64,000 nucleotides of DNA from Solirubrobacteraceae bacterium (GTDB taxonomy: Bacteria; Actinomycetota; Thermoleophilia; Solirubrobacterales; Solirubrobacteraceae): assembly GCA_017882405.1 (NCBI GenBank), contig JADGPO010000042.1, positions 1-64,000 on the forward strand, in the 5' to 3' direction. Shown here piece by piece: positions 25,171 through 35,077 of the stretch. The position numbers and the translations under genes were made by a program. Under the pieces are notes generated by a model. It saw only the letters and a list, made by a program, of their open reading frames with translations, had not been told where the DNA came from and made no database searches. Positions within the stretch are counted from its first letter, which is position 1, and the number at the start of each line of letters is the position of its first letter.

Positions 25171-26581
25171 CCGGCAGGGAGTGGGAGGCGTCGGGCTGGT
25201 CCGCCGAGCTCTCGCCGGCTGCCAGGTCGCCGGTGGGGGTTGGCAGCGCCAGCGTGAAGATCGCCCCGCCGTCCGGGGCGTTGGCCACCGACGCCGAGCC
25301 GCCGTGCTGCTCGGTCACCTGGCGCACGATCGCCAGTCCCAGGCCGCTGCCCTGGCGACCCCGGGAGTTGGTGCCGCGGAAGAAGCGGTCGAACACGTAG
25401 GGCAGGTCCGACTCGGCGACGCCCACGCCGTGGTCGCGGACGCGCACCCCCTCGGGGCCGACGCGCACGTCGACGGTGCCGCCCGGCGGGGAGTGGCGCG
25501 CGGCGTTGTCGAGCAGGTTGTTGATGGCGCGGCCCAGGCGCTCGGGCACGCCGTCGACCAGCACCGGCTCAAGCTCGGCGTTGAAGTGGATCCCGGGAGC
25601 GTTGCGCCGGGCGCGGGCGAGGCTCTCGGCGGCTACGCGGTCCAGGCGGACGTCCTCGGCGTCGGGCCCCGGCTGATCGCCCCGGGCCAGCTCGATCAGA
25701 TCGTTGACCAGCGCGCTCAGTTCCTCGGACTGCTCGACCACGTCGGACAGCAGGCGGCGGCGGTCCTCGGGGTCTAGCTCGCCGCCCTCCAGCAGCACCT
25801 CGATGTTGGTGCGCAGGCTCGTGACCGGGGTGCGCAGCTCATGCGAGGCGTCGGCGACCAGCTGGCGCTGCGCCCGCACGGACTCGTCCAGCGCGTCCCG
25901 GGAGGTCTCCAGGCGGTCCAGCATCGTGTTGAAGCGCGTCGCCAACTGACCGACCTCGTCGTCGGCGTGCACGTGCAGGCGGGAGTGCAGGTCCTCGGTC
26001 TCGCCGATGTGGCGGGCGGCCTCGGCGACCTCGCCCAGCGGGCGCAGGACGCGCCGGGAGGCCATTCGCCCCAAGACCGCGGCCAGCGCGATGCCACCGA
26101 TGAACAGCAGGACCAGGATGAGGCGCAGGTGCGAGAGAACGTTGTCGACGGAGCTCAGCGGGCGGGCAAGCTGGACGGCCACTGTCTGGCCACCGACATT
26201 CAGCGGGAAGGTGATCTCCCGCAGGTGGTTGTCGCCGATCTGGAAGTCGGAGAGGTACGCCCGGCCTTGCCCGTCGGCGATCTGCCGGGTGCGCTGGCCG
26301 ACCGGGAGCGCGAAGTTCGGGGTGTGCGCCGGAGGTTGGCCAGCGGCGTAGAGCTGCACGTACGGGGCCGGTCCTCCGGCGCTGGCCGGAATGCCCGGAA
26401 CCTGCGAGTGAAGGCTGTTCAGCCCGTAGTTCTCCACCGCCTGCGCCTGAGCGCGCAGTGAGTTGTCGACCTGTCCGCGCAACTGGCTGCGCACGACCGC
26501 ATAACACGCGACGAGCGCCAGCAGGACCGCGATGGCCACCGACGCGGCGGCGATGATCGTGAGGCGCTTGCGCAGCGACAC
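25163..26581 (-). CDS. Membrane sensor histidine kinase (MprB-like)
   Basis: A 472-residue kinase with two membrane segments (IIAAASVAIAVLLALVACYA and LILVLLFIGGIALAAVLG) bracketing an extracytoplasmic sensor, a HAMP domain, the phospho-acceptor H-box VADASHELRTPVTSLRTN, the N-box INNLLDNAARHSPPGG, and G-boxes VRDHGVGVAESDL and GSGLGLAIVRQV. It lies six bases after its response regulator. Overall layout matches envelope-stress systems such as MprAB; the signal is unknown. Confidence 0.92.
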   Translation of the reverse strand: MSLRKRLTIIAAASVAIAVLLALVACYAVVRSQLRGQVDNSLRAQAQAVENYGLNSLHSQVPGIPASAGGPAPYVQLYAAGQPPAHTPNFALPVGQRTRQIADGQGRAYLSDFQIGDNHLREITFPLNVGGQTVAVQLARPLSSVDNVLSHLRLILVLLFIGGIALAAVLGRMASRRVLRPLGEVAEAARHIGETEDLHSRLHVHADDEVGQLATRFNTMLDRLETSRDALDESVRAQRQLVADASHELRTPVTSLRTNIEVLLEGGELDPEDRRRLLSDVVEQSEELSALVNDLIELARGDQPGPDAEDVRLDRVAAESLARARRNAPGIHFNAELEPVLVDGVPERLGRAINNLLDNAARHSPPGGTVDVRVGPEGVRVRDHGVGVAESDLPYVFDRFFRGTNSRGRQGSGLGLAIVRQVTEQHGGSASVANAPDGGAIFTLALPTPTGDLAAGESSADQPDASHSLPVS

Positions 26582-26587
26582 GAGGAA

Positions 26588-27274
26588 TCAATCTCTCAGG
26601 ACGTAGCCGACGCCGCGCACCGTGTGCAGCAGGCGCGGCTCGCCACCGGCCTCGGTCTTTCGTCTCAGGTAGCCCATGTACACGCCCAGGGCATTGGAGG
26701 TAGGCCCGAAGTCGTATCCCCAAACGTTCTCGAAGATCGTGGAGCGGGTCAGCACCTGGCGCGGGTGGCGCAGGAACAGCTCCAGCAGCAAGAACTCGGT
26801 GCGCGAGAGCTCGACCAGCCGATCTCCGCGGCGCACCTCGTGCGCTAACGGGTCGAGCACCAGGTCGCCGTAGCGCAGTATCTCGCCCTCGCCGACCCCG
26901 TCGCCGGCTCGCCGCAGCAGCGCCCGCAGCCGAGCCTGCAGCTCGCGCAGCGCGAACGGCTTGACCAGATAGTCGTCGGCGCCGACGTCCAGGCCCTCGA
27001 CCCGGTCGTCGATCGCGTCGCGCGCGGTCAGCATCAGCACGGGCGTGCGGTCGCCGGCCTTGCGCAGCCGCCGGCACACCTCGAGGCCGTCGAGCCTGGG
27101 CATTAGGATGTCCAGGATGACGGCGTCGGCGGGAGCGGAGGCCAGCGCGTCGAGCGCCTCCTCGCCGTCGGCGGCGAGGCTGACCTCGTGGTTCTCCAGT
27201 CGCAGGGCACGCTCCAGCGCCCGCCGCACGGCAGGCTCGTCGTCGACCACGAGTACGCGCGCCATGTCGATCAT
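26588..27274 (-). CDS. OmpR-family response regulator (MprA-like)
   Basis: A 228-residue regulator: receiver with acidic pair ([12 protein letters not shown]), phospho-acceptor Asp in [13 protein letters not shown] and Lys in [11 protein letters not shown]; winged helix with [16 protein letters not shown] and [10 protein letters not shown]. It pairs with the downstream kinase. The start may be the internal ATG at 27265 ([10 protein letters not shown]) instead of 27274. Confidence 0.92.
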   Translation of the reverse strand: MIDMARVLVVDDEPAVRRALERALRLENHEVSLAADGEEALDALASAPADAVILDILMPRLDGLEVCRRLRKAGDRTPVLMLTARDAIDDRVEGLDVGADDYLVKPFALRELQARLRALLRRAGDGVGEGEILRYGDLVLDPLAHEVRRGDRLVELSRTEFLLLELFLRHPRQVLTRSTIFENVWGYDFGPTSNALGVYMGYLRRKTEAGGEPRLLHTVRGVGYVLRD

Positions 27275-27312
27275 GATCGCGCTTCGGGGTAAACGTTGCT
27301 GAAGAGAGGCTC

Positions 27313-27924
27313 ATGCCCTGGAATCTGAGCGAGCGGCTGTTCGCCGTCTACTACCCGCTGCTGGCTGCCAAATCCGAGCGCGCCGGCCAGGCCGCCACGC
27401 GGGACGAGCTGCTGGCCGGGGCCCGGGGACGGGTCCTCGAGGTGGGCGCCGGCCACGGCCTGAACCTGGCTCACTATCCGGACGGGCTCGACGAGCTGGT
27501 GCTCACCGATCCGAGCCCGTGGATGCTGAAGCGAGCGCCCTCGGGTGTCGAGGTCCGGTCCGCGGGGCTGCCGTCGTTGCCGTTCCGCGACGAGAGGTTC
27601 GACACGGTGGTGTGCACCTACGTGCTCTGCTCGGTCGACGACCCGGCGGCGGCCCTGGCCGAGATCTGGCGCGTGCTGGCCCCGGGCGGCTCGCTGCTGT
27701 TCCTGGAGCACGTGCGCGCGGGGGAGGGGACGGCGCTGGGCCGCCTGCAGGACCTGATCGAGGCGCCCCACCGGCTCGCCGCCGCCGGTTGCCACCCCAA
27801 TCACCGCACCGCCGAGCTGCTGGCCGCCTCCCCGCTGGAGGTGGTGTCGCTGCACCACGGCCGTCAGCCGGCCGCGCTGCCCACCGTGCGCCCGACGATC
27901 ATGGGCACCGCCCGGCGACCCTAA
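27313..27924 (+). CDS. Class I SAM-dependent methyltransferase
   Basis: A 203-residue protein with the SAM-binding motif VLEVGAGHGLNL, acidic post-I residue in LVLTDPSPWML, and motif VLAPGGSLLFLEHVR. It resembles the UbiE/phospholipid N-methyltransferase-like group, but substrate cannot be read. It is divergent from the response regulator and converges on xthA with a four-base overlap. Confidence 0.8.
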   Translation: MPWNLSERLFAVYYPLLAAKSERAGQAATRDELLAGARGRVLEVGAGHGLNLAHYPDGLDELVLTDPSPWMLKRAPSGVEVRSAGLPSLPFRDERFDTVVCTYVLCSVDDPAAALAEIWRVLAPGGSLLFLEHVRAGEGTALGRLQDLIEAPHRLAAAGCHPNHRTAELLAASPLEVVSLHHGRQPAALPTVRPTIMGTARRP

Positions 27925-28694
27925 GCCAGCTCGAGCAGCAACGGCGCGTGATCGGAGGGCTTCTTGCCCTTGCGGTAGTCGCGGTCGATGCCGCACGCGC
28001 GCAGCCGCGGCGCCAGATGCTCTGACACCAGGGCCAGGTCGATCCGCAGGCCCAGCCCCTTGTGGAAGTTGCCGGCGCGGTAGTCCCACCACGTGTACTG
28101 GACCTCGTCGGGGTGCAGCGCGCGATAGGCGTCGACCATCCCGTCGGCGAGGATCCGCTCCAGATGCTCACGCTCGGGGGCGCTCACGTGGGTGCCCCCC
28201 ACAAATGCGCTCGGGTCGTAGACGTCGAGGTCCGCCGGAGCGATGTTCATGTCGCCGCCGACGATCAGGTCGGCGCCGGACAGCTGCTCGATCCGCGCCC
28301 CCATCGCCTCCAGGAAGCCGAGCTTGCGCGGATACTCGGGGCTGTCCAGCGTGCGCCCGTTGGGCACGTACACGCTGGCGAAGCGGATCCCGTCGACGGT
28401 GGCCTCACACCAGCGCGCCTCGCCCGCCACCAGATCGCCCGGCAGGCCGATCTGCGGGTCCCCCAAGGTCAGGCCCGAGCGCGCCAGCACGGCCACGCCC
28501 GCCCACTGGCCACCGGAGTTGTGCACGGCCGCGTAGCCGGCGTCGGCCAGCTCTTCGGTGGGGAAGGTGCCGGGCGCCGTCTTGGTCTCCTGCAGGCAGG
28601 CGACGTCCGGCCGATGCTCGGCCAGCAGCTGCAGCACGCGGGGCAGCCGCGCGCGCAGCGAGTTGACATTCCAGGTGACGATCCGCATCGGCAT
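27921..28694 (-). CDS. xthA: Exodeoxyribonuclease III / AP endonuclease
   Basis: A 257-residue EEP-fold nuclease for base-excision repair. Catalytic motifs: IVTWNVNSLRARL, CLQETKTAPG, ASVYVPNGRTLDS, IVGGDMNIAPADLDVYD and the C-terminal SDHAPLLLEL. It is divergent from ligD across a 31-base gap, giving a small DNA-repair island. Confidence 0.93.
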   Translation of the reverse strand: MPMRIVTWNVNSLRARLPRVLQLLAEHRPDVACLQETKTAPGTFPTEELADAGYAAVHNSGGQWAGVAVLARSGLTLGDPQIGLPGDLVAGEARWCEATVDGIRFASVYVPNGRTLDSPEYPRKLGFLEAMGARIEQLSGADLIVGGDMNIAPADLDVYDPSAFVGGTHVSAPEREHLERILADGMVDAYRALHPDEVQYTWWDYRAGNFHKGLGLRIDLALVSEHLAPRLRACGIDRDYRKGKKPSDHAPLLLELA

Positions 28695-28725
28695 CCCAGC
28701 CTAGTCTTCGGAACTCGGACCCACG

Positions 28726-31176
28726 ATGCCCACCGACAAGCTCAAGCACTACCGCGCCAAGCGCGACTTCCAGGCCACTCCGGAGCCCGGTGGGGACGGC
28801 GGGGCCGGCGACGGCGCCACGAGCCGGTTCGTCGTCCAGGAGCACCACGCCACGCGACTGCACTGGGACCTGCGGCTCGAGCACGAGGGGGCGCTGGCCT
28901 CATGGGCGATCCCCAACGGGATCCCGACCGACCCCGCCGACAACCGCCTGGCGGTCCACACCGAGGACCACCCGCTGGAGTACCTGGACTTCTCCGGGAG
29001 CATCCCGAAGGGCGAGTACGGCGCGGGCACCATGCGGATCTGGGATCGCGGGACATTCGAGACCCATCTGTGGGACGACAAGAAGGTGGAGGTGACGTTC
29101 AAGGGCGAGCGTCTCAGCGGCCGCTACGGGCTGTTCCCGATCGGCCGCAAGGGCGATGCGGACGCGGAGAAGGACTGGATGATCCACCGCATGGAACCGC
29201 CCGCCGACCCGGGGCGGGAGCCGATGCCCGAGCGCCTGACGCCGATGCTCGCCGGCGCCGGAGAGCTGCCGCGCGACGAGTCGCGGTGGTCGTTCGAGGT
29301 CAAATGGGACGGGGTGCGCGCGATCGCCTATGCCAAGCCCGGGAGGCTCCGGCTGGAGAGCCGCAACCTCAACGAGATAACCGAGGCGTATCCGGAGGTG
29401 CGGGGAATCCTGCGCGACCTCGGGATGCGCGACGTCGTGCTGGACGGCGAGATCGTGGCCTTCGATCAGTCCCACCCACCCCGGCCGAGCTTCGAGCGCC
29501 TGCAGCGGCGGATGCACGTCACCTCGCCGACTTCGATCCGCCGGCTGTCGAAGTCGATGCCGGTCGTGTACGCGATCTTCGACCTGCTGTACCTCGACGG
29601 GCATTCGCTGACGGGGCTGCCCTACGAGGAGCGTCGCGCGCGGCTGGAGGAGCTGGGGCTGAGCGGACCGGCGTGGCGGGTCCCGGCCGCCTATCGGAGT
29701 CCCGCCCACCGCGGCAAGGCGCTGCTGGACGCCACCGAGGCGCAGGGACTGGAAGGGATCGTGGCCAAGCGACTGGACTCGCGTTATGAGCCGGGACGGC
29801 GCACCGGGGCGTGGGTGAAGATCAAGCACACCCGTCGCCAGGAGCTGGTGATCGCCGGCTGGCTGCCGGGGGAGGGGCGGCGCACCGATCGCATCGGCGC
29901 GCTGCTGATGGGCTACCAAGAGGACGGTGAGCTGCGCTATGCGGGGCGCGTGGGCACCGGCTTCACCGAGCGCATGCTGGACGATCTTCGGGAGCGGTTG
30001 GCGCCTCTGCGCCGCGACAGCTCCCCGTTCACAACGGCGCCCAAGCTCCCCCGCAACGCCGTGTTCGCGGAGCCCGAGCTGGTGGCCGAGATCGAGTTTC
30101 GCGAGTGGACCGGCGAGGGGGTGATGCGCGCGCCCTCGTTCAAGGGCCTGCGCGACGACAAGTCGGCGGCGGCCGTGGTGCGCGAGGATCCGCCAACCGC
30201 GGACGATGCCGAGGGACCGGAGGCGCCCGTGACCCCGGAGGCGCCCGTGACCCCGGAGGCGCTGTTCGACGACGTCGAGCGCCTGCCCGACGGCTCGCTC
30301 GCCGTTCACGTCGATGGCCGGGCGCTGAAGATCACCAACTGGGACAAGGTGCTGTTCCCGAACACCGGATTCACCAAGGGCGATCTGATCGCCTACTACG
30401 CGCGGATCGCCCCCGCCGTGCTCCCGCATCTGCGCGACCGGCCGCTGACGCTCAAGCGCTATCCCAACGGCGTCGAGGCACCGTACTTCTACGAGAAGCA
30501 GTCGCCCTCGCACCGCCCCGAATGGGTACAGACGGTGCGCGTCGGCGGGGTCGACTACACGCTCGCCCAGGACCGTCCAACGCTGGTCTGGCTGGCCAAC
30601 CTGGCCGACATCGAACTGCACACCTCCCTGTCGCCGGCCTCGGACCCCAACCGCCCGACGATGCTGGTCTTCGACCTCGATCCGGGGCCGCCGGCGGGGA
30701 TCGTCGAGTGCTGCCAGGTGGCGCTGGTGCTGCGCGGGATGTTCGCGGCGCTGGGCCTGGAGAGCGTCGTCAAGACGTCGGGCTCCAAGGGGATGCAGAT
30801 GTACGTCCCGCTCAACATGGAGATCACCTACGCGCAGACCAAGCCGTTCGCCCGCCAGGTGGCCGAGCTGCTGGAGCAGCGCCTCCCCGAGCTGGTGGTC
30901 TCGCGCATGACCAAGCGCCTGCGCGGCGGCAAGGTGCTCGTCGACTGGAGCCAGAACGACGACCACAAGACGACCGTCACCGTCTACTCCGTGCGCGCGC
31001 GCGAGAGACCGACCGTTTCGACTCCCGTCAGCTGGTCGGAGGTGCAGGCCTGCCGCGACGCCGGAGACCCGGGAATGCTCAGTTTCGAGACCGCTGAGGT
31101 GCTGGAGCGCGTGGCCCGCGACGGCGATCTGTTCGCGATGCTGGTGTCGACCAGGCAGAAGCTCCCGGGCAGCTGA
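28726..31176 (+). CDS. ligD: Multifunctional NHEJ DNA ligase LigD (phosphoesterase-ligase-polymerase)
   Basis: An 816-residue enzyme in the order 3'-phosphoesterase (residues about 10-170, HATRLHWDLRLEHEG, GSIPKGEYGAGTM), ATP-dependent ligase (adenylated Lys193 in FEVKWDGVRAIAY; EGIVAKRLDSRYEPG; OB fold to about 500) and primase-like polymerase (from about 534; LVFDLDPG with catalytic Asp; KTSGSKGMQMYVPL). This is the Pseudomonas-type order; mycobacterial LigD has the polymerase first. A short 18-bp tandem repeat encodes the linker (EAPVTPEAPVTPEA). No ku gene is in the window. Confidence 0.96.
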   Translation: MPTDKLKHYRAKRDFQATPEPGGDGGAGDGATSRFVVQEHHATRLHWDLRLEHEGALASWAIPNGIPTDPADNRLAVHTEDHPLEYLDFSGSIPKGEYGAGTMRIWDRGTFETHLWDDKKVEVTFKGERLSGRYGLFPIGRKGDADAEKDWMIHRMEPPADPGREPMPERLTPMLAGAGELPRDESRWSFEVKWDGVRAIAYAKPGRLRLESRNLNEITEAYPEVRGILRDLGMRDVVLDGEIVAFDQSHPPRPSFERLQRRMHVTSPTSIRRLSKSMPVVYAIFDLLYLDGHSLTGLPYEERRARLEELGLSGPAWRVPAAYRSPAHRGKALLDATEAQGLEGIVAKRLDSRYEPGRRTGAWVKIKHTRRQELVIAGWLPGEGRRTDRIGALLMGYQEDGELRYAGRVGTGFTERMLDDLRERLAPLRRDSSPFTTAPKLPRNAVFAEPELVAEIEFREWTGEGVMRAPSFKGLRDDKSAAAVVREDPPTADDAEGPEAPVTPEAPVTPEALFDDVERLPDGSLAVHVDGRALKITNWDKVLFPNTGFTKGDLIAYYARIAPAVLPHLRDRPLTLKRYPNGVEAPYFYEKQSPSHRPEWVQTVRVGGVDYTLAQDRPTLVWLANLADIELHTSLSPASDPNRPTMLVFDLDPGPPAGIVECCQVALVLRGMFAALGLESVVKTSGSKGMQMYVPLNMEITYAQTKPFARQVAELLEQRLPELVVSRMTKRLRGGKVLVDWSQNDDHKTTVTVYSVRARERPTVSTPVSWSEVQACRDAGDPGMLSFETAEVLERVARDGDLFAMLVSTRQKLPGS
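30220..30262 (+). repeat. 18-bp tandem repeat in the LigD interdomain linker
   Basis: Units at 30220-30237 and 30238-30255 are identical, with a partial third copy. They encode EAPVTP repeated between the ligase and polymerase domains, a flexible linker whose length could vary by slippage without breaking frame. Confidence 0.8.
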
Positions 31177-31210
31177 CGCGCACCCGTTGGGTCACTAGGA
31201 TGATGCCGCC

Positions 31211-31501
31211 ATGGATCAGATCCGAATGCGCAATCGACTCCTGGTGGCCACCGGCATGTGGAAGGAGGCGACGGGCGAGCCGCTCCCCCGAATCGAGCCG
31301 GGCGATCCCGCCGCCCAGATCCAGAGCTTCGAGCTGAAGCTGGTCGACCGCCTGTGGGAGCTCGCCACCCCGGAGAACGCACGCGAGATCGCCGATCGCA
31401 CCTGGGACCTGGTGCACGATCGTCCCGACAACGACCCGGTCAAGCTGCGCGTGGTCGAGTGCCACGAAGCGCTGGCGCGGATGACCCGCCTGGGCGACTG
31501 A
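31211..31501 (+). CDS. Small hypothetical protein
   Basis: A 96-residue acidic/basic mixed helical protein (MRNRLLVATGMWKEATGEPL; LKLVDRLWELATPENAREIA). No known domain was recognised. It follows ligD by 34 bases on the same strand and may share its transcript. Its stop directly abuts the convergent ftsH stop. Confidence 0.65.
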   Translation: MDQIRMRNRLLVATGMWKEATGEPLPRIEPGDPAAQIQSFELKLVDRLWELATPENAREIADRTWDLVHDRPDNDPVKLRVVECHEALARMTRLGD

Positions 31502-33592
31502 CTACGCGATCGGCGGCTGTCTGGCGTCCTCGCCGACCGGAGCCGGGGCCACGACCGCAGGCGCCTCCTCGAGCTGCGCGGCGCGGTTGACGGGCAGCCC
31601 CGCCGCCGCGTAGGCGTCCATCTGATCGAGCGTCTCGTGGGCGAGCAGCTCGGTGACCAGCGCGTCGAGCTTGGAGCGGTGGCTGGAGAGCTCCTTGGTT
31701 GCCTCCTGGTGGGCGCTCTCGACGATCCGGCGTACCTCCTCGTCGATCAGGCGCTGGGTCTGCTCCGAGGTCTCTGAGACCCCGGGCAGGAGCGGACTGC
31801 TGCCGTCGGAGGGCAGCACGGCGATCGGCCCGATCGCCGGGCTCATGCCCCAACGCCCCACCATGCCGCGCGCGATCCGCGTCAGCTGCTGGATGTCGGA
31901 TTCGGCGCCCGTAGTGAGATCGCCGAACACCACCTCCTCGGCGACCCGGCCGCCCAGCGCGACCTTGATCTGGGCGAGCAGGTGGCGCTCGTCGAAGTTG
32001 AAACGGTCGGCATCGGGTGCCGAGAAGGTCACGCCCAGGGCCTGGCCGCGGGGGATGATCGAGACCTTGCGCACCGGGTCGGCTCCGGGGGTGAGCATGC
32101 CCATGATCGCGTGTCCGGCCTCGTGAGTGGCGGTGCGCCGGCGGTCCTCCTCGGAGATCATCACCTTGCGCTCGGCGCCGAGCACGATCCGCTCCAGCGC
32201 GTCTGAGACGTCCAGGCGCTGGACCTCCGAATGGCCGCGGCGGGCGGCCAGCAGCGCCGCCTCGTTGGCCACATTGGCGAGGTCCGCGCCCACCATCCCG
32301 GGAGTGGAGGCGGCGATCGAGCCCAGGTCGACGTCGGGGGCCAGGGGGACCGAGCGGGTGTGTACGCGCAGGATCGCCTCACGCCCGGCACGGTCCGGGG
32401 GCGACACCACCACGCGGCGATCGAAGCGCCCCGGGCGCAGCAACGCCTGGTCGAGCACCTCCGGGCGGTTGGTGGCGCCGAGCACGATCACGCTCTCCCG
32501 CGGGGAGAAGCCGTCCATCTCGGTGAGGATCTGGTTGAGCGTCTGCTCGCGCTCGTCGTGGCCGCCCGACAGGTTGGGGCCGCCGGACGCGCGGGAGCGG
32601 CCGATCGCGTCGAGCTCGTCGATGAAGATGATCGCCGGGGCCGCCTCCTTGGCCTGGTGAAACAGGTCGCGTACCCGCGAGGCGCCGACGCCCACGATCA
32701 TCTCGACGAACTCCGAGGCCGACATCTGGAAGAACGGCACCCCGGCCTCGCCGGCGACCGCCCGCGCCAGCAGGGTCTTGCCGGTCCCCGGCTGACCGGA
32801 CAGCAGCGCGCCGCGGGGGATCCGGGCGCCCAGCTTGAGGTACTTGTCCGGGTTCTTGAGGAAGTCGACGATCTCGGTCAATTCCTCCTTGGCCTCGTCG
32901 ATCCCCGCCACGTCGTCGAATGTCACGTGCTGGTCTTCGGCCTCCACGCGCCGCGCTCGCGAACGCCCGAACGACATCAGCCCGCCGGCGCCCCCTCCGG
33001 CGGCCGCGGCTCGGCGCATGAAGAACACGATCAGCAGGATGAACAGCAGCGTGGGGCCGAAGCCGAGGATCACGCTGGCGAAGAGCGACGGGCCGGTGTT
33101 CGGGTTCGTCGCGTCGATGGTGACGTGCTTGGACTCCAGTGTCGCAGAGAGCTGCTGGTTGTTGGCAAACGACGGCACCTGGGTCGCGAAGCTCGTCGCC
33201 GGCGTGACCGACTTGTCGTTGGCCGGGTAGCGGACGGCAGACTTGAACGTGCCCTGGATGCTGTCGCCCTTGGAGGAAATCTGTTTGACGTTGCCCGCCT
33301 GGACCTGGCTGAGGAAAGTGGGGCTGTAGGGAATGCGCACCGGCGCGTTGGGCGACAGCGCGCTCGAGGAGATCCACAGGTTCAGCGCCAGCAGGCAGAC
33401 GACCGCGGCCGCCGCCACCCACCAGCGTGAGCGCGGCGGAGTGGGCGGGCGCGCCGGCTGAGGAGTCCCGCGACCATCCGGTGCCGGGGTCACCCGCCAC
33501 CCCTGCTGACCGGGAGCCGGGGGCTTGGCGCGGCCCGGTGGGGGAGCCGAGCGGCGTGAAGGTTGATCAGCCATCACCTGGGATTGTGGCAA
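31502..33592 (-). CDS. ftsH: ATP-dependent zinc metalloprotease FtsH
   Basis: A 696-residue membrane AAA protease. Two membrane helices ([18 protein letters not shown] near residue 55-75; [19 protein letters not shown] near 175) bracket an extracytoplasmic domain. The AAA module has Walker [14 protein letters not shown] (GQ instead of the usual GP), Walker [14 protein letters not shown] and the [23 protein letters not shown]. The zinc site is HEAGH at about residue 490. The N-terminus is Pro-rich; ATG 33574 (MADQPSRR) is an alternative start. It degrades damaged or regulatory membrane and soluble proteins. Confidence 0.95.
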   Translation of the reverse strand: MPQSQVMADQPSRRSAPPPGRAKPPAPGQQGWRVTPAPDGRGTPQPARPPTPPRSRWWVAAAAVVCLLALNLWISSSALSPNAPVRIPYSPTFLSQVQAGNVKQISSKGDSIQGTFKSAVRYPANDKSVTPATSFATQVPSFANNQQLSATLESKHVTIDATNPNTGPSLFASVILGFGPTLLFILLIVFFMRRAAAAGGGAGGLMSFGRSRARRVEAEDQHVTFDDVAGIDEAKEELTEIVDFLKNPDKYLKLGARIPRGALLSGQPGTGKTLLARAVAGEAGVPFFQMSASEFVEMIVGVGASRVRDLFHQAKEAAPAIIFIDELDAIGRSRASGGPNLSGGHDEREQTLNQILTEMDGFSPRESVIVLGATNRPEVLDQALLRPGRFDRRVVVSPPDRAGREAILRVHTRSVPLAPDVDLGSIAASTPGMVGADLANVANEAALLAARRGHSEVQRLDVSDALERIVLGAERKVMISEEDRRRTATHEAGHAIMGMLTPGADPVRKVSIIPRGQALGVTFSAPDADRFNFDERHLLAQIKVALGGRVAEEVVFGDLTTGAESDIQQLTRIARGMVGRWGMSPAIGPIAVLPSDGSSPLLPGVSETSEQTQRLIDEEVRRIVESAHQEATKELSSHRSKLDALVTELLAHETLDQMDAYAAAGLPVNRAAQLEEAPAVVAPAPVGEDARQPPIA

Positions 33593-33615
33593 GCCGCGGT
33601 GAAGTACCGGCTAAA

Positions 33616-33990
33616 TCAGACGGTTTCCAGCAACGAACGGAACATCTCGGCCCCGTGGACGCCCGCTCCGAGGAGCATCGCCTGATCCGACAGCCAGCGA
33701 TCGGAGGTGACCACGCGCACCAGCGCAGGGTGCGGTTCGCGCTTCAACCGCCGGATGATCTCGTCGTCGGCCGCGTCGCGGCGGGGGCGCGGGGCATGGG
33801 CGACCTCGATCACGGTGGAGCGGATCGGCGGCCGCGGCGGACGCTCGAACACCACGACCACGTCCTCTCCCTCCACCGCCGCCCAGCGCTCGATCAGGTC
33901 GACGAGGTGCAGCATCGCGGCGTCGCGGTCCCGCCACCAGCCGTCCGGCCGGGTGCCGATCACGTTCATCCCGTCGACGTACCAGCGCAT
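33616..33990 (-). CDS. NYN-domain (YacP-like) RNA-processing protein
   Basis: A 124-residue PIN-like nuclease fold. Acidic active-site residues are in [17 protein letters not shown], the [10 protein letters not shown] segment and [12 protein letters not shown]. YacP/Rae1-type NYN proteins cleave mRNA on the ribosome; by homology this is a small endoribonuclease. It sits 23 bases downstream of the ftsH start region and next to the ribosome-rescue gene arfB. Confidence 0.75.
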   Translation of the reverse strand: MRWYVDGMNVIGTRPDGWWRDRDAAMLHLVDLIERWAAVEGEDVVVVFERPPRPPIRSTVIEVAHAPRPRRDAADDEIIRRLKREPHPALVRVVTSDRWLSDQAMLLGAGVHGAEMFRSLLETV

Positions 33991-34018
33991 CAGAGCGCCG
34001 AGAGGGCGATGGCCGGCA

Positions 34019-34432
34019 TCACGCGTCTCCGGACGGGGGGCGGCGGTCGCGCTTGCGCTCGGCCTGGCGGCGCTTGCCGGCCAGGCGGCGGTCGACCGAG
34101 CCCTTGGTCGGCCGCGTCGCCCGCCGGGGACGTGGCACCGCCAGCGCGCTGGACAGACGGCGCGCCAGCCGCTGCAGCGCCAGCTCGCGGTTGCGCGCCT
34201 GGCTGCGCTCGTCCTGGGCGACTGCCGTCACGCGCGGGCCCGCGCGCGCGATGATCCGGCGCTTCTGCTCCTCGCTGAGAGCCTCCGAGGCGGCCACGTC
34301 GAACGTCGCTTCCACACGCGTGGCGGTGGTGTTGGCGTGCTGGCCGCCCGGTCCCGAGGACCGCGTCGCGCGCAGCGTGATCTCGCGCAGAGGGATCGCG
34401 GTGTCTCCCCGCACCGGCATCGGATCGTCCAT
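34019..34432 (-). CDS. arfB: Alternative ribosome-rescue factor ArfB (peptidyl-tRNA hydrolase, ICT1-type)
   Basis: A 137-residue class-I release-factor-like protein. The catalytic GGQ motif is in [19 protein letters not shown], and the C-terminal tail is rich in Arg/Lys ([17 protein letters not shown]), which in this family inserts into the mRNA channel of stalled ribosomes. No stop-codon recognition domain is present, separating it from RF1/RF2. Confidence 0.9.
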   Translation of the reverse strand: MDDPMPVRGDTAIPLREITLRATRSSGPGGQHANTTATRVEATFDVAASEALSEEQKRRIIARAGPRVTAVAQDERSQARNRELALQRLARRLSSALAVPRPRRATRPTKGSVDRRLAGKRRQAERKRDRRPPSGDA

Positions 34433-34590
34433 GCATCAGATGATGACCTGTGTCCGGATCGTGAAGCTTGGCCGGCTTCCCGCCCGCCCGGGGAAGAACG
34501 ATGCCCGCCACCGTGCTAACTTGCCGCCCGATAAGGCCGCGCGTGATCTTCGTGCGGCGACACGCAGGTGCAGATCTCGGGTGGCAAGAC

Positions 34591-34631
34591 CTCCGGGTAG
34601 CAGCACTGAAATCCCCGGAGGGGAAAGCCTG
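34591..34631 (+). promoter_or_regulatory. Leader hairpin covering the cspA ribosome-binding site (candidate RNA thermometer)
   Basis: CTCCGGG (34591-34597) can pair perfectly with CCCGGAG (34614-34620). The ribosome-binding site GGAGG (34617-34621), ten bases before the ATG at 34632, overlaps the 3' arm. Ribosome access would therefore depend on opening or refolding of the stem, in keeping with structure-controlled cold-shock leaders. Confidence 0.55.
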
Positions 34632-34835
34632 ATGGCAACCGGAACAGTCAAGTGGTTCAGCGACGAGAAGGGGTTCGGCTTCATCACGCCCGATGAGGGC
34701 AGCCGTGACCTGTTCGTTCACCACTCGAGCATCCAGGCAGACGGATATCGGTCACTCGCGGAGGGCGCCAAGGTGTCCTACGAGGAGGAGGCCGGGCCCA
34801 AGGGCCCCAAGGCCGTCAACGTCCAGAAGCTCTAG
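34632..34835 (+). CDS. cspA: Cold-shock protein (CspA family)
   Basis: A 67-residue OB-fold RNA chaperone with RNP1 KGFGFITP and RNP2 DLFVHHSSI, typical length and start ([15 protein letters not shown]). It binds single-stranded RNA/DNA and relieves structures at low temperature. A long leader with a hairpin over the ribosome-binding site precedes it. Confidence 0.97.
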   Translation: MATGTVKWFSDEKGFGFITPDEGSRDLFVHHSSIQADGYRSLAEGAKVSYEEEAGPKGPKAVNVQKL

Positions 34836-34888
34836 ACGCGCTCGCGGCCGGGTGAGCCGAGCTGTCGCTGCTGGCCGGGGTCCGGCCG

Positions 34889-35077
34889 GTGCTGATCCCC
34901 TCACGGCGCGACGCGGTGCGGGAGCAGCGGGGCATCTGGATCGACCTGCTGCACGGGGATTACGAGGGTGGGCAGCGCACGATCGTGCGCATCGGCGTCT
35001 CGCCGTGGCCCGACACCGAGGGCGAGCGGGCCTACGTGCTGCGCTACTGGAACGTGGACCGCCAGGATCCGCGCTAG
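34889..35077 (+). CDS. Small hypothetical protein
   Basis: A 62-residue frame from a GTG at 34889 (LIPSRRDAVREQRGIWIDLL; IVRIGVSPWPDTEGERAYVL). Coherent protein-like sequence extends about ten codons upstream (LSLLAGVRP) to an in-frame stop, without a start codon, so the true start is unclear or the N-terminus is lost. It overlaps the convergent gene by four bases at the stop. No family recognised. Confidence 0.45.
   Translation: MLIPSRRDAVREQRGIWIDLLHGDYEGGQRTIVRIGVSPWPDTEGERAYVLRYWNVDRQDPR

Noticed and set aside
28900..30966. Very long open frame on the minus strand opposite ligD
   Set aside because: It is the antisense shadow of a well-supported LigD gene; composition is Arg/Gly/His-rich as expected from the reverse of GC-rich codons, with no domain.
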